DNA from: an uncultured Roseburia sp.
Lineage (GTDB): Bacteria; Bacillota; Clostridia; Lachnospirales; Lachnospiraceae
Reading direction: 5' to 3'
NCBI GenBank assembly: GCA_934358955.1
Contig: CAKRLC010000017.1
Location: forward strand, 1 to 36,330
Length of the DNA: 36,330 nucleotides
Part shown: positions 1 through 7,830 of the stretch, piece after piece
How the letters are laid out: every line of letters begins with the position of its first letter
Numbering within the stretch: position 1 is the stretch's first letter
The notes under the pieces: generated by a model
Database searches by the model: none
Told to the model about the DNA's origin: nothing
The model's input: only the letters and a program-made list of their open reading frames with translations
Position numbers and translations under genes: made by a program

Positions 1-30
1 TCAGTCATTTATACACAACAGGTACAAAAA

Positions 31-79
31 GGGAGATGCGAAAAAACTCAATCGAGTTTTTTCACATCCCCTTTTTTCG
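31..79 (-). terminator. Intrinsic terminator of the cotJ operon, probably bidirectional
   Basis: An A/T-rich stem of about 15 pairs (left arm 35-49, right arm 54-68, loop AATC, one G-U pair) is extended by G/C pairs at its base and flanked by an A-run on the left and a T-run on the right. Read on the minus strand it lies about 25 bases past the cotJC stop and ends in a T-run. The T-run at 72-76 on the plus strand means it could also stop transcription entering from the left. Confidence 0.8.
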
Positions 80-104
80 TTTTCAGAATCTGGGTGCCGG
101 AAGA

Positions 105-722
105 TCAGGATTGCTTTTTGCAGGAAGGCACATCAAATTCAGGATTGAAGGCATAGAAATTTTTAGAGTCGAGATCATCCTGGATAATGCGTAAAGCTTC
201 ACCGAAACGCTGGAAATGCACAACTTCACGTTCGCGTAAGAAGCGGATCGGATCAGAGACCTCCGGATCCTTTACGAGCCTTAAAATATTATCATAAGTA
301 GTTCTGGCTTTTTGTTCCGCTGCCATATCTTCAAATAAATCTGTGAGGGCATCGCCTTTTGACTGGAATTCGCAGGCGTTGAATGGAATTCCACCTGCAG
401 CCTGCGGCCAGATGCCAGCAGTGTGATCCACATAATATGGCGCGAAACCAGCTGCTTCCAATTCTTCGGCAGATAACCCCTTTGTGAGCTGCCTTACAAT
501 TGTGGCAACCATTTCAAGATGCGCCAGTTCTTCCGTCCCAACATCGGTAAGAACGCCCATGACTCTTCGGTCAGGCATACTGTAACGCTGGGAGAGATAA
601 CGCATGGAAGCACCCATTTCTCCATCAGGTCCGCCATATTGGGACAGAATGATCTGGGCAATTTTTGCGTTTGGCTTTGTGATTTTTACAGGGTATTGCA
701 GTCTTTTTTCATAATTCCACAT
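105..722 (-). CDS. cotJC: Spore coat protein CotJC, manganese catalase-like
   Basis: This 205-residue protein is full length for CotJC, a ferritin-fold manganese-catalase homologue of the endospore coat. The di-manganese ligand pattern of Mn catalases is visible: Glu35, Glu65 and His68 (in TEELAH), Glu136 (in AEQKAR) and His169 (in REVVHF). A catalase-type role in peroxide protection is known for the family; activity here is inferred. The start is preceded by GAAGGAGG with good spacing, and the ATG follows the cotJB TAA directly. It is the last gene of a three-gene minus-strand operon ending at the hairpin at 31-79. Such genes are normally expressed in the mother cell late in sporulation, but I could not identify a clear sporulation promoter. 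Confidence 0.95.
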   Translation of the reverse strand: MWNYEKRLQYPVKITKPNAKIAQIILSQYGGPDGEMGASMRYLSQRYSMPDRRVMGVLTDVGTEELAHLEMVATIVRQLTKGLSAEELEAAGFAPYYVDHTAGIWPQAAGGIPFNACEFQSKGDALTDLFEDMAAEQKARTTYDNILRLVKDPEVSDPIRFLREREVVHFQRFGEALRIIQDDLDSKNFYAFNPEFDVPSCKKQS

Positions 723-986
723 TTAATAGCATCCTCCTTCCCATGGCCATGGCTCCGTTGACCAGTACCAGTGATCTGCCGGCTTTGCTGTATCGATTGT
801 CAGAGGCCCATAGCTGTCTGCGTAGGTGCGCAGGGCATTTTCGCGGAGTTCCTTATAATGTGCAAAGTTTTTTATGGCTTCCCTGTCATCCGGGTGTGTA
901 TCAAGGAACAGGGAAAGCTCGACAACAGCAAAGCTGGCTGCGTCAATGAGATGTAGAAGTTTTGCGCGTTCTGTCTGGTTTGTCAT
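723..986 (-). CDS. cotJB: Spore coat protein CotJB
   Basis: An 87-residue protein typical of CotJB. It has a helical N-terminal half, conserved FAVVELSLFLDTHPDD and LRxxAL...YG stretches, and an aromatic and Pro/Gly-rich tail (WYWSTEPWPWEGG). It is a coat component co-assembled with CotJA and CotJC; the biochemical role is unknown. The start codon overlaps the cotJA stop (ATGA at 983-986) and has GGAGGG about 10 bases upstream. The 3' end abuts the cotJC ATG without a gap, so the three genes are probably translationally coupled. Confidence 0.95.
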   Translation of the reverse strand: MTNQTERAKLLHLIDAASFAVVELSLFLDTHPDDREAIKNFAHYKELRENALRTYADSYGPLTIDTAKPADHWYWSTEPWPWEGGCY

Positions 987-1192
987 CTTCGAAATGCCCT
1001 CCTTCCAAGAAATGGTTTATCTAACTCCGGAAAAAGGGTGCCGCGTGAGAGCCCTTTATCTGCGTCGTACAAAGTGCCGGGCTGCTGCCATGGAACATAG
1101 GCCATTGCGATCTCAAAATTGTGTCCGGAGGAAAGAGAAGGCATACCAGAGCAGTTCCCGGAAAATGGGTTCATTGTATACGATGAATTCAT
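983..1192 (-). CDS. cotJA: Spore coat associated protein CotJA
   Basis: A 69-residue protein with the CotJA core: AMAYVPWQQPGTLYDADKGL followed by GTLFPELDKPF near the C-terminus. An in-frame ATG at 1261 would add 23 residues but has no ribosome binding site, whereas the ATG at 1192 has GAGGT eight bases upstream and gives the usual family length, so I use 1192. It is the first gene of cotJA-cotJB-cotJC and overlaps cotJB by four bases. CotJA is needed for coat assembly of CotJC in Bacillus; that this holds here is inference. Confidence 0.9.
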   Translation of the reverse strand: MNSSYTMNPFSGNCSGMPSLSSGHNFEIAMAYVPWQQPGTLYDADKGLSRGTLFPELDKPFLGRRAFRR

Positions 1193-1266
1193 GTTGATTG
1201 ACCTCGATAATTTGATTTTTCTTTTAAAACAATATATGTTCTGAAAGAAAAAAGGGTGCATAAAAC

Positions 1267-1295
1267 TTGTCAGAACGAAAATTATATTATATAAT
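1267..1295 (+). promoter_or_regulatory. Sigma-A promoter of gltX
   Basis: TTGTCA at 1267-1272 and a perfect TATAAT at 1290-1295 are separated by 17 bases, about 90 bases upstream of the gltX start. The short leader leaves no room for a T-box. Confidence 0.8.
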
Positions 1296-1384
1296 AATCT
1301 GTAGCGCTATGATTATATTATGGCATAGATTATACAGGTTGTCGTTTTTCAATGAATGTATTCGAAAAACAGAAAGAGGAGAAC

Positions 1385-2839
1385 ATGAGCAAAGTTAGAA
1401 CAAGATTTGCACCAAGCCCAACAGGAAGAATGCATGTTGGTAATTTACGCTCAGCATTATATGAGTTTTTAATTGCAAAGCATGAAGGCGGAGATTTTAT
1501 GCTCCGTATTGAAGATACAGACCAGGAACGTTTTGTTGAAGGCGCGGTAGACATCATTTACCGTACGTTACAGGAGACAGGGCTGGTACATGATGAAGGT
1601 CCGGATAAAGATGGCGGATATGGTCCATATGTCCAGAGTGAACGTATGAAGACCGGCATTTATATGAAATATGCGAAAGAACTCGTAGATAAAGGAGAGG
1701 CATATTATTGTTTCTGCGATAAAGAAAGACTTTCTTCTTTAAAAACAGAAGTGGTAGAAGGCAAGGAGATCATGATCTATGACAAGCACTGTCTGTCTCT
1801 TTCCAAAGAAGAGGTAGAAGCAAATCTTGCAGCCGGCAAACCATTCGTGATCAGACAGAATATTCCAAACGAAGGAACTACAACTTTCCATGACGAATTA
1901 TACGGAGACATCACAGTAGAAAATGCCGAATTAGACGATATGATCCTGATCAAATCAGACGGATATCCTACGTATAATTTTGCAAACGTAGTAGATGATC
2001 ATACAATGAATATCACACATGTTGTAAGAGGAAATGAATATCTTTCTTCTTCTCCGAAGTATCAGAGATTATATGATGCATTTGGCTGGGAATCACCGGT
2101 ATATATCCATTTACCTCTGATCACAGATGAAAATCATAAAAAGTTATCCAAGAGAAGTGGACATTCATCTTTTGAAGACCTGATCGAACAGGGATTTTTG
2201 ACAGAGGCAGTTGTGAATTATATTGCATTGCTCGGTTGGAGCCCGGAAGATAACCGTGAGATCTTTACATTAGAGGAACTGATCAAGGAATTTGATTATC
2301 ATAGAATCAGCAAATCACCTGCAGTGTTTGATTATACAAAATTAAAATGGATGAATGGTGAGTATATCAAGGCTATGGATTTTGATAAGTTCTATGAGAA
2401 GGCTCTCCCATACATCAAAGAAGTGATCTCAAAGGATCTTGATTTTAAAAAGATCGCTGCAATGGTAAAAACAAGAATTGAAATTTTCCCGGATATTGCA
2501 GAACACATTGATTTCTTTGAGGCATTGCCGGAATATGATGTTGCAATGTATACACATAAGAAAATGAAGACAAATGCAGAGACATCACTTGAAGTCTTAC
2601 AGGAGATCCTTCCGAGATTAGAAGCCCAGGAAGACTACAGCAATGATGCTCTTTATGCGATGTTATCTGAATATGTGGCAGAGAAAGGCGTGAAGAACGG
2701 TTATGTTATGTGGCCGATCCGTACGGCTGTTTCAGGAAAACAGATGACACCTGGTGGGGCAACCGAATTAATGGAGATCCTTGGAAAAGACGAATCAATT
2801 GCCCGAATCAAAAAAGGAATTGAAATGCTCAGTAAATAA
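1385..2839 (+). CDS. gltX: Glutamyl-tRNA synthetase
   Basis: A class I aminoacyl-tRNA synthetase of 484 residues that charges tRNA with glutamate in the cytoplasm. The HIGH-type motif is at residues 17-20 (HVGN, after FAPSPTG) and the KMSKS-type loop is KLSKR at 253-257. The C-terminal half is the anticodon-binding helical region. An in-frame ATG at 1352 lacks a Shine-Dalgarno sequence. The ATG at 1385 is preceded by AGAGGAG and begins with the family N-terminus [13 protein letters not shown], so I use it. The gene has its own promoter (1267-1295) and a terminator-like hairpin after it, so it is probably monocistronic. Bacteria of this group often lack GlnRS and use a non-discriminating GluRS plus GatCAB; nothing in the window decides this. 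Confidence 0.97.
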   Translation: MSKVRTRFAPSPTGRMHVGNLRSALYEFLIAKHEGGDFMLRIEDTDQERFVEGAVDIIYRTLQETGLVHDEGPDKDGGYGPYVQSERMKTGIYMKYAKELVDKGEAYYCFCDKERLSSLKTEVVEGKEIMIYDKHCLSLSKEEVEANLAAGKPFVIRQNIPNEGTTTFHDELYGDITVENAELDDMILIKSDGYPTYNFANVVDDHTMNITHVVRGNEYLSSSPKYQRLYDAFGWESPVYIHLPLITDENHKKLSKRSGHSSFEDLIEQGFLTEAVVNYIALLGWSPEDNREIFTLEELIKEFDYHRISKSPAVFDYTKLKWMNGEYIKAMDFDKFYEKALPYIKEVISKDLDFKKIAAMVKTRIEIFPDIAEHIDFFEALPEYDVAMYTHKKMKTNAETSLEVLQEILPRLEAQEDYSNDALYAMLSEYVAEKGVKNGYVMWPIRTAVSGKQMTPGGATELMEILGKDESIARIKKGIEMLSK

Positions 2840-2843
2840 GCTT

Positions 2844-2885
2844 CAGGCTGTGAAATGAACCTTTGTTTCACAGCCTGTCTTAATA
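2844..2885 (+). terminator. Hairpin after gltX, probable terminator
   Basis: An 11-base perfect inverted repeat, AGGCTGTGAAA (2845-2855) with TTTCACAGCCT (2866-2876) and a 10-base loop, starts five bases after the gltX stop. The following tract is only weakly T-rich (GTCTTAATATAATT), so termination may be partial. Confidence 0.6.
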
Positions 2886-2913
2886 TAATTGAAACCGGTT
2901 AGAAAGGGATTTC

Positions 2914-4761
2914 ATGGAAAAAAGATATAATGCATCTCAGATCAGGGCAATCTCACACTTTAAGGGGCCTTGTCTTACACTTGCCGGTCCGGGCTCCGGA
3001 AAGACGGCGGTGATCACGGAACGAACCAGACATCTGATCGAACAGTATAAGGTAAATCCGTCCAATATTCTTGTTATCACATTTACAAAAGCAGCTGCAT
3101 TAGAGATGAAAACACGGTTCCAGAAGCTGATGGGGGAAGGAAGCTACCCGGTTACCTTTGGGACTTTTCATGCGGTTTATTTTAGTATTTTAAAACATGC
3201 ATATCATTACAACGCAGGGAACATTATCCGGGAAGAACAAAAATATGCACTGATGCGTGAACTGGTTCAAAAGCATCGTCTGGAATATGAAGATGAGGCA
3301 GAATTTGTGACGTCGATCCTGGGTGAGATCAGTATGGTGAAAAATACGGGTGTATCTATTCAGAATTACTATTCCACAAACTGTGCGGAGCATATTTTCC
3401 GGAAAATATATGGGGAATATCATGAATATCTCTATCAGCACAAACTGATCGATTTTGACGATATGCTAGTTTACACTTATGAATTATTTCGGGAACGCAA
3501 GGATATATTAGGAGCATGGCAGAAAAAATACCAGTACATATTGATCGATGAATTTCAGGATATTAATAAAATTCAGTTTGATATTGTAAAAATGATCGCA
3601 GCGCCGGAAAATAACCTTTTTGTAGTGGGAGATGATGATCAGTCAATCTACCGTTTCCGGGGAGCCAGACCGGAGCTTATGCTTCATTTTAAAGATGACT
3701 TTCCGGATGCAGAGCAAATTCTTTTAGACACCAATTATCGCTCTCAAAAAAATGTAGTGGAAGCGGCACAGAATCTGATCAGTTATAACAAAGAACGTTT
3801 TCCGAAGGAGATCAAAGCATGGCAAAGCCCGGAACAAGAGGTGGAGTACGCTGTTTTTAAGAGCCAGAAGGAAGAGTGCGCAAGGATCATATGGGATATT
3901 CAGAATCATATGGAACGTGGAGGTGCTTATAGGGATATTGCTATTTTGTTCCGTACCAATACGCAGCCGCAGATGCTGACGGAAAAGCTGTTAGAATATA
4001 ATATCCCATTCCGTATGAAGGATGCCATCCCAAATCTTTATGAACACTGGATCGCGAAAGATATTTTTACGTATATCAGGATCGCACAGGGAAGCCGCAG
4101 CCGTAAAGATTTTTTAAAAATCATGAACCGGCCGAAACGTTATATCAGCAGGGATTCACTGGATGAGGAAGAGGTTGCCTTTGATGTATGGGAATGGTTT
4201 TATGAGGAAAAACCGTGGGTGGCAGAGCGGATACAGAGATTAGAGTACGATATCCGGATGTTGTCCGGTATGGGGCCGTTTGCAGCAATGAATTATATCC
4301 GCCGTGGGATTGGCTACGATGAATTCTGTGCCGAGTATGCAGACTATCGGAGAATGAATGTGGACGATCTTTACGAGGTACTGGATGAATTACAGACGAG
4401 TGCAAAAGGATACGATACGTATGATGCCTGGTTTGACCACATTGAGCAATATGGAAAAGAATTGGAAAAACAGTATCAGAAACAGAATGAAAATCAGGAA
4501 AGTGTTGCATTATCTACGCTGCACAGTTCCAAAGGGTTAGAATATGACAATGTGTATATTATTGATGTCAATGAAGGAATCATGCCGTATAAAAAGGCAG
4601 TATTAGACGGGGAAATCGAAGAAGAACGGCGGATGTTTTATGTTGGTATGACGAGAGCAAAAAAAAATCTGCATCTTTTTTCCATTCAGCAATTGAATCA
4701 TAAAGACACAGATTTTTCCAGATTCATAAAGGAATCAAAGATCAGAAAGACAAATACGTAG
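2914..4761 (+). CDS. UvrD/PcrA-type superfamily 1 DNA helicase, short form
   Basis: An ATP-dependent 3'-5' SF1A helicase of 615 residues. The motifs appear in order: Q-motif region YNASQ at the N-terminus; Walker A AGPGSGKT at 24-31; motif II DEFQD at 212-216; motif III GDDDQSIYRFRGA; motif IV TNYRS; motif V TLHSSKGLEYDNVYI; motif VI RRMFYVGMTRAKK. PcrA and UvrD are about 720-750 residues. This protein stops about 40 residues after motif VI and so lacks the C-terminal linker and Tudor-like domain that binds RNA polymerase in PcrA. It is therefore probably a paralogue rather than PcrA itself. AAAGGG precedes the ATG. It converges on the DUF1292 gene with two bases between stop codons and no terminator between them. 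Confidence 0.92.
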   Translation: MEKRYNASQIRAISHFKGPCLTLAGPGSGKTAVITERTRHLIEQYKVNPSNILVITFTKAAALEMKTRFQKLMGEGSYPVTFGTFHAVYFSILKHAYHYNAGNIIREEQKYALMRELVQKHRLEYEDEAEFVTSILGEISMVKNTGVSIQNYYSTNCAEHIFRKIYGEYHEYLYQHKLIDFDDMLVYTYELFRERKDILGAWQKKYQYILIDEFQDINKIQFDIVKMIAAPENNLFVVGDDDQSIYRFRGARPELMLHFKDDFPDAEQILLDTNYRSQKNVVEAAQNLISYNKERFPKEIKAWQSPEQEVEYAVFKSQKEECARIIWDIQNHMERGGAYRDIAILFRTNTQPQMLTEKLLEYNIPFRMKDAIPNLYEHWIAKDIFTYIRIAQGSRSRKDFLKIMNRPKRYISRDSLDEEEVAFDVWEWFYEEKPWVAERIQRLEYDIRMLSGMGPFAAMNYIRRGIGYDEFCAEYADYRRMNVDDLYEVLDELQTSAKGYDTYDAWFDHIEQYGKELEKQYQKQNENQESVALSTLHSSKGLEYDNVYIIDVNEGIMPYKKAVLDGEIEEERRMFYVGMTRAKKNLHLFSIQQLNHKDTDFSRFIKESKIRKTNT

Positions 4762-4763
4762 TA

Positions 4764-5081
4764 TTAGTCGTCTAAATCTTCAAACTCAGCTTCATCAAGA
4801 AGCTCATCAAAACGGTCGGCTACGACTTCATATTCGTCATCATCTTCGATATTCTCAAGAGAAGGATTGCCTTCTTCGTCTTCGGAATAACGGTAGATGA
4901 AGACTTCACCGTCCTCATTCTCATCGCCGTTTTCATCAAGCGGAAGAAGAGCAATGTAATCGCGTCCTTCTGCTTCGAAGATAGTAAGGATCTGACATTC
5001 TACAGAACTGCCGTCGTCGAGATCAAGTGTAACGAACATATCGTCATCGTCTAAATTGTTGAACTGGTTTTTCTCTGCCAT
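4764..5081 (-). CDS. DUF1292 family acidic protein
   Basis: A 105-residue, very acidic protein with the DUF1292 core: an N-terminal DDDDMFVTLDLDDGSSVECQIL, then DYIALLPLD, VFIYRY and EDE.G, and an Asp/Glu-rich tail. The family is widespread in Firmicutes (YrzB-like) and has no established function. The upstream in-frame ATG at 5147 is not supported; the ATG at 5081 has AGAGGTG upstream and gives the normal family length. On the minus strand a TATAAT (plus 5147-5152) lies upstream as a possible -10, but its nearest TTGACT is 22 bases away, too far for a standard promoter. Confidence 0.88.
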   Translation of the reverse strand: MAEKNQFNNLDDDDMFVTLDLDDGSSVECQILTIFEAEGRDYIALLPLDENGDENEDGEVFIYRYSEDEEGNPSLENIEDDDEYEVVADRFDELLDEAEFEDLDD

Positions 5082-5218
5082 GGCACACCTCTTTATTTTC
5101 ATGATTTTTATTCCGTAACTGTAAATGCCTGCTACAGCTACGAACAATTATAGTATCTTAAGACTGAGGAGAAAAGTCAAGCATATTTTCGAAAAATATA
5201 AAATGGGGCAGGTCAAGC

Positions 5219-5247
5219 TATACAAAATAGTGCAGGACAGGTATAAT
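5219..5247 (+). promoter_or_regulatory. Candidate promoter of the GlgX-like gene
   Basis: A perfect TATAAT at 5242-5247 lies 17 bases after TATACA (5219-5224), which matches four of six -35 positions. The implied start point near 5254 is only about 12 bases before the ATG at 5266. This would favour the ATG at 5287 if the promoter is real. Confidence 0.4.
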
Positions 5248-5265
5248 AAAACAAGGAAAGAGAAA

Positions 5266-7161
5266 ATGATAAAGGCTGGTGACAGAATGGATTATAGAGT
5301 AACCGAGGGAGATTATGAAAGATTCGGTGTAAAAAGAGAGAATCATGGAGCGATATTTACTTTTGAAGCAGGAAAAGACCAGACATGTGCAGTGGTTTTT
5401 TATGATGATGCGTTCCATGTAACAGAAAAAGTAGCCGTTCCGGGCGAATTTTACACAGGAAATGTCAGGTCTGTCCGGATTTGCGGATTGAAAACGAAAA
5501 AAATCTATTATAATTATGAAATAGATGGGGAGATTGTTACAGATCCATATGCAACAGCGATTGTGGGAAGGGAACAATGGAATGACAGTTCCAGGCAGGA
5601 GAAGAATTATCAGATTTACGGATGCAGTGAAGAGATTTCATATCATTTCCGATGCGGGACGCAGCCTGAGATCGCTAAGAGCGATATGGTTATGTATAAG
5701 CTCCATGTGCGGGGATTTTCCATGGATGCAGGGATGCGTGGCAGAGAAAAAGGAACATTTGCAGCAATAGAAAAGCAGATACCGCGGCTGAAAGAGCTTG
5801 GGATCACGACGGTGGAACTGATGCCTTCTTATGAATTTGAAGAGCTTGAATTTCCAAAACAGGAGGCATTACCGGATTATTTACCCTTTCATGAAGAATT
5901 AGAAGCGTCACGAAAGAAAACAGAAGCAGTCGGCCTAAATTACTGGGGATATAAAAAAGGCTTTTATTTTGCGCCAAAGGCATCTTACAGCAAAGGAAAG
6001 AATGCAGCTGCAGAGTTCAAACAGCTGGTCGACAGGATGCATGAAAACCAGCTGGAATGTGTGATGGAATTTTACTTTGAGGCGGATGAAAACCAGAACC
6101 GGATCCTGGATATACTGCGTTACTGGAGAAAGGAATACCGCGTAGACGGGTTCCATCTTATCGGGGAGAATCTTCCATTGCTGGCAATTGCACAGGACCC
6201 GTTTTTAAAGCGTACCAAGATTTTTGCACCATCGTATCCGGAGCAGCTGTGGAAGCAGAAGGAAGCTTATCCGCATCTGTATATTTACAATGAAGAATAT
6301 CTGTTTGCAGGACGCAAGCTGATCAATCATCAGGGCGGGTCACTTGCTGAGTTTTGCAATCAGCAAAAGAAACAGAATGAGATGATTGGGTTTGTCAACT
6401 TTATGAGCAACCATAATGGATTTACACTCGCAGATGTATTCGCTTACAATGAAAAGCATAATGAAGAAAACGGTGAAAAAAATGCTGATGGAATAGATTA
6501 TAATTACAGCCAGAACTGTGGAGTGGAAGGAAAAACATCAAAAGTATATGTAAAAGAGCTCCGGAAAAAATGTCTGCGTATGGCACTTGCCATGGAGTTC
6601 CTGGGACAGGGTGTACCATTGATCATGGCCGGGGATGAAGCTGGAAATTCACAGCGCGGAAATAATAACGCATATTGCCAGGATAATAAGATTGGATGGG
6701 TAAACTGGAAAAACCGGGAATATGGCGAAGAACTGGCTGAGTTTATCAGAAGCCTTGCTGCATTCCGGAGGGAACACCCGGTGATCCGTCAGGAGAAACC
6801 AATGCAGTTTCAGGATTACCGTCATAAAGGCTGTCCGGACATTTCTTACCATTCAGAAAATGCCTGGCTGAATGGTGTATCCGGAGCAGACATGGCGCTC
6901 GGAATATTGTATAACGGAAATTACGCAAAAAAAATCTCAAAAGCAGGGATGACAGATGACGATTATGTTTATGTCGGTTATAATTTTCATGAATCAGTCA
7001 GACAGCTGGCACTACCAAAGCTTCCGGGAAAGAAAAAATGGTATCTTGTGATGGATACAGACCGCGCAAAGAATGCTTTTGTCCAGGAAACAGAACCGGC
7101 AGAAGACCAGCAGAAAGTTGTGGTAAATCCACAGTCGATTATTATATTGTTAGGAAAATAA
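5266..7161 (+). CDS. GlgX/isoamylase-like GH13 protein with degenerate catalytic site
   Basis: A homologue of glycogen debranching enzymes, 631 residues from this start (a second ATG at 5287 gives 624). An N-terminal CBM48-like beta domain (YNYEIDGEIVTDPYA) leads into a GH13 barrel. The non-catalytic GlgX signatures are well kept: NYWGY, the KHNEENGE...DG...NCGVEG stretch, and GDE (456-458) with GNNNAYCQDN (465-474). The catalytic regions are not. Region I DVVYNH is replaced by EFYFEA (268-273). In region II (DGFRFD) the Arg is His297 and the nucleophile Asp is Ile299. In region III (IAEPW) the acid Glu is Pro322. In region IV (HDG) the Asp is Asn384. The reading frame is intact, so this looks like a maintained pseudoenzyme, perhaps a glucan-binding or regulatory protein, rather than decay. 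DUF5662 follows three bases downstream. Confidence 0.85.
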   Translation: MIKAGDRMDYRVTEGDYERFGVKRENHGAIFTFEAGKDQTCAVVFYDDAFHVTEKVAVPGEFYTGNVRSVRICGLKTKKIYYNYEIDGEIVTDPYATAIVGREQWNDSSRQEKNYQIYGCSEEISYHFRCGTQPEIAKSDMVMYKLHVRGFSMDAGMRGREKGTFAAIEKQIPRLKELGITTVELMPSYEFEELEFPKQEALPDYLPFHEELEASRKKTEAVGLNYWGYKKGFYFAPKASYSKGKNAAAEFKQLVDRMHENQLECVMEFYFEADENQNRILDILRYWRKEYRVDGFHLIGENLPLLAIAQDPFLKRTKIFAPSYPEQLWKQKEAYPHLYIYNEEYLFAGRKLINHQGGSLAEFCNQQKKQNEMIGFVNFMSNHNGFTLADVFAYNEKHNEENGEKNADGIDYNYSQNCGVEGKTSKVYVKELRKKCLRMALAMEFLGQGVPLIMAGDEAGNSQRGNNNAYCQDNKIGWVNWKNREYGEELAEFIRSLAAFRREHPVIRQEKPMQFQDYRHKGCPDISYHSENAWLNGVSGADMALGILYNGNYAKKISKAGMTDDDYVYVGYNFHESVRQLALPKLPGKKKWYLVMDTDRAKNAFVQETEPAEDQQKVVVNPQSIIILLGK

Positions 7162-7164
7162 AAG

Positions 7165-7830
7165 ATGAATATTTGGAAACATTTTTGCACAATTAATCAC
7201 CATAAAATGCTTGTAATGAAAGGGTGTTTTCAGGTTGGGCTGATCCGGCAGGGACTGCTTCATGACCTTTCAAAGTACAGCCCGACAGAATTTATTGTTG
7301 GCTGCAAATATTATCAGGGAACGATGAGCCCGAATAATGCAGAGCGGGAGGCAGTAGGATACTCATCAGCCTGGCTGCATCATAAAGGCAGGAATAAACA
7401 CCATATGGAATACTGGATTGACTATGGTGTTCCTGATAAGGAAGGACCGCATAAAGGGGAACATAAAGGTCTTTGCGGGATGAAGATGCCGGTACGCTAT
7501 GTGGTGGAAATGTACATTGACCGCGTAGCAGCATCAAAGAATTATCAGAGAGAAAAATATAGGGATGACAGTGCCCTGATTTATTATCTGAACGGAAAGG
7601 CATTCCATATTCTGCATGAAGATACGCGGGCACTGTTGGAATTGCTGCTTGAGATGCTGGCAGTAAAAGGTGAGTCTGCCACAAATCAGTTTATCAGAGA
7701 ACAGGTTCTGAGCGGAAAGCTTCCATACGAAGAAACGGTCCTGAAAGATCTTAAAAGTCAGTGGGAAAACGATCCGGCACTTTTAAATCTGGGAAAATAC
7801 ATTGCATGTCCACAGGGAGCGGTGCGGTAA
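7165..7830 (+). CDS. DUF5662 family protein (catalase-annotated, HD-like histidines)
   Basis: A 221-residue protein I recognise as DUF5662, a family of unknown function common in Clostridia. It is rich in paired histidines and acidic residues near the N-terminus: CTINHHK, GLLHDLSKYSPTEF, AWLHHKGRNKHHMEYW, and later YVVEMYIDR. The HD plus HH spacing suggests a metal centre resembling HD phosphohydrolases, but that is inference. There is no signal peptide or membrane segment. The ATG lies three bases after the GlgX-like stop, with TAGGAA inside that gene's last codons, so the two are very likely co-transcribed. Its last 27 codons overlap the opposing rluA-family gene, and its TAA lies in the loop of the terminator at 7816-7847. 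Confidence 0.85.
   Translation: MNIWKHFCTINHHKMLVMKGCFQVGLIRQGLLHDLSKYSPTEFIVGCKYYQGTMSPNNAEREAVGYSSAWLHHKGRNKHHMEYWIDYGVPDKEGPHKGEHKGLCGMKMPVRYVVEMYIDRVAASKNYQREKYRDDSALIYYLNGKAFHILHEDTRALLELLLEMLAVKGESATNQFIREQVLSGKLPYEETVLKDLKSQWENDPALLNLGKYIACPQGAVR

Noticed and set aside
1231..1238. Possible SigE/SigK -10 box (minus-strand CATATATT) upstream of cotJA
   Set aside because: No matching -35 at the required spacing; the match is too weak in such AT-rich sequence.
1296..1384. T-box riboswitch before gltX
   Set aside because: The leader from the predicted start point is only about 85 bases and has no specifier hairpin, T-box sequence or terminator.
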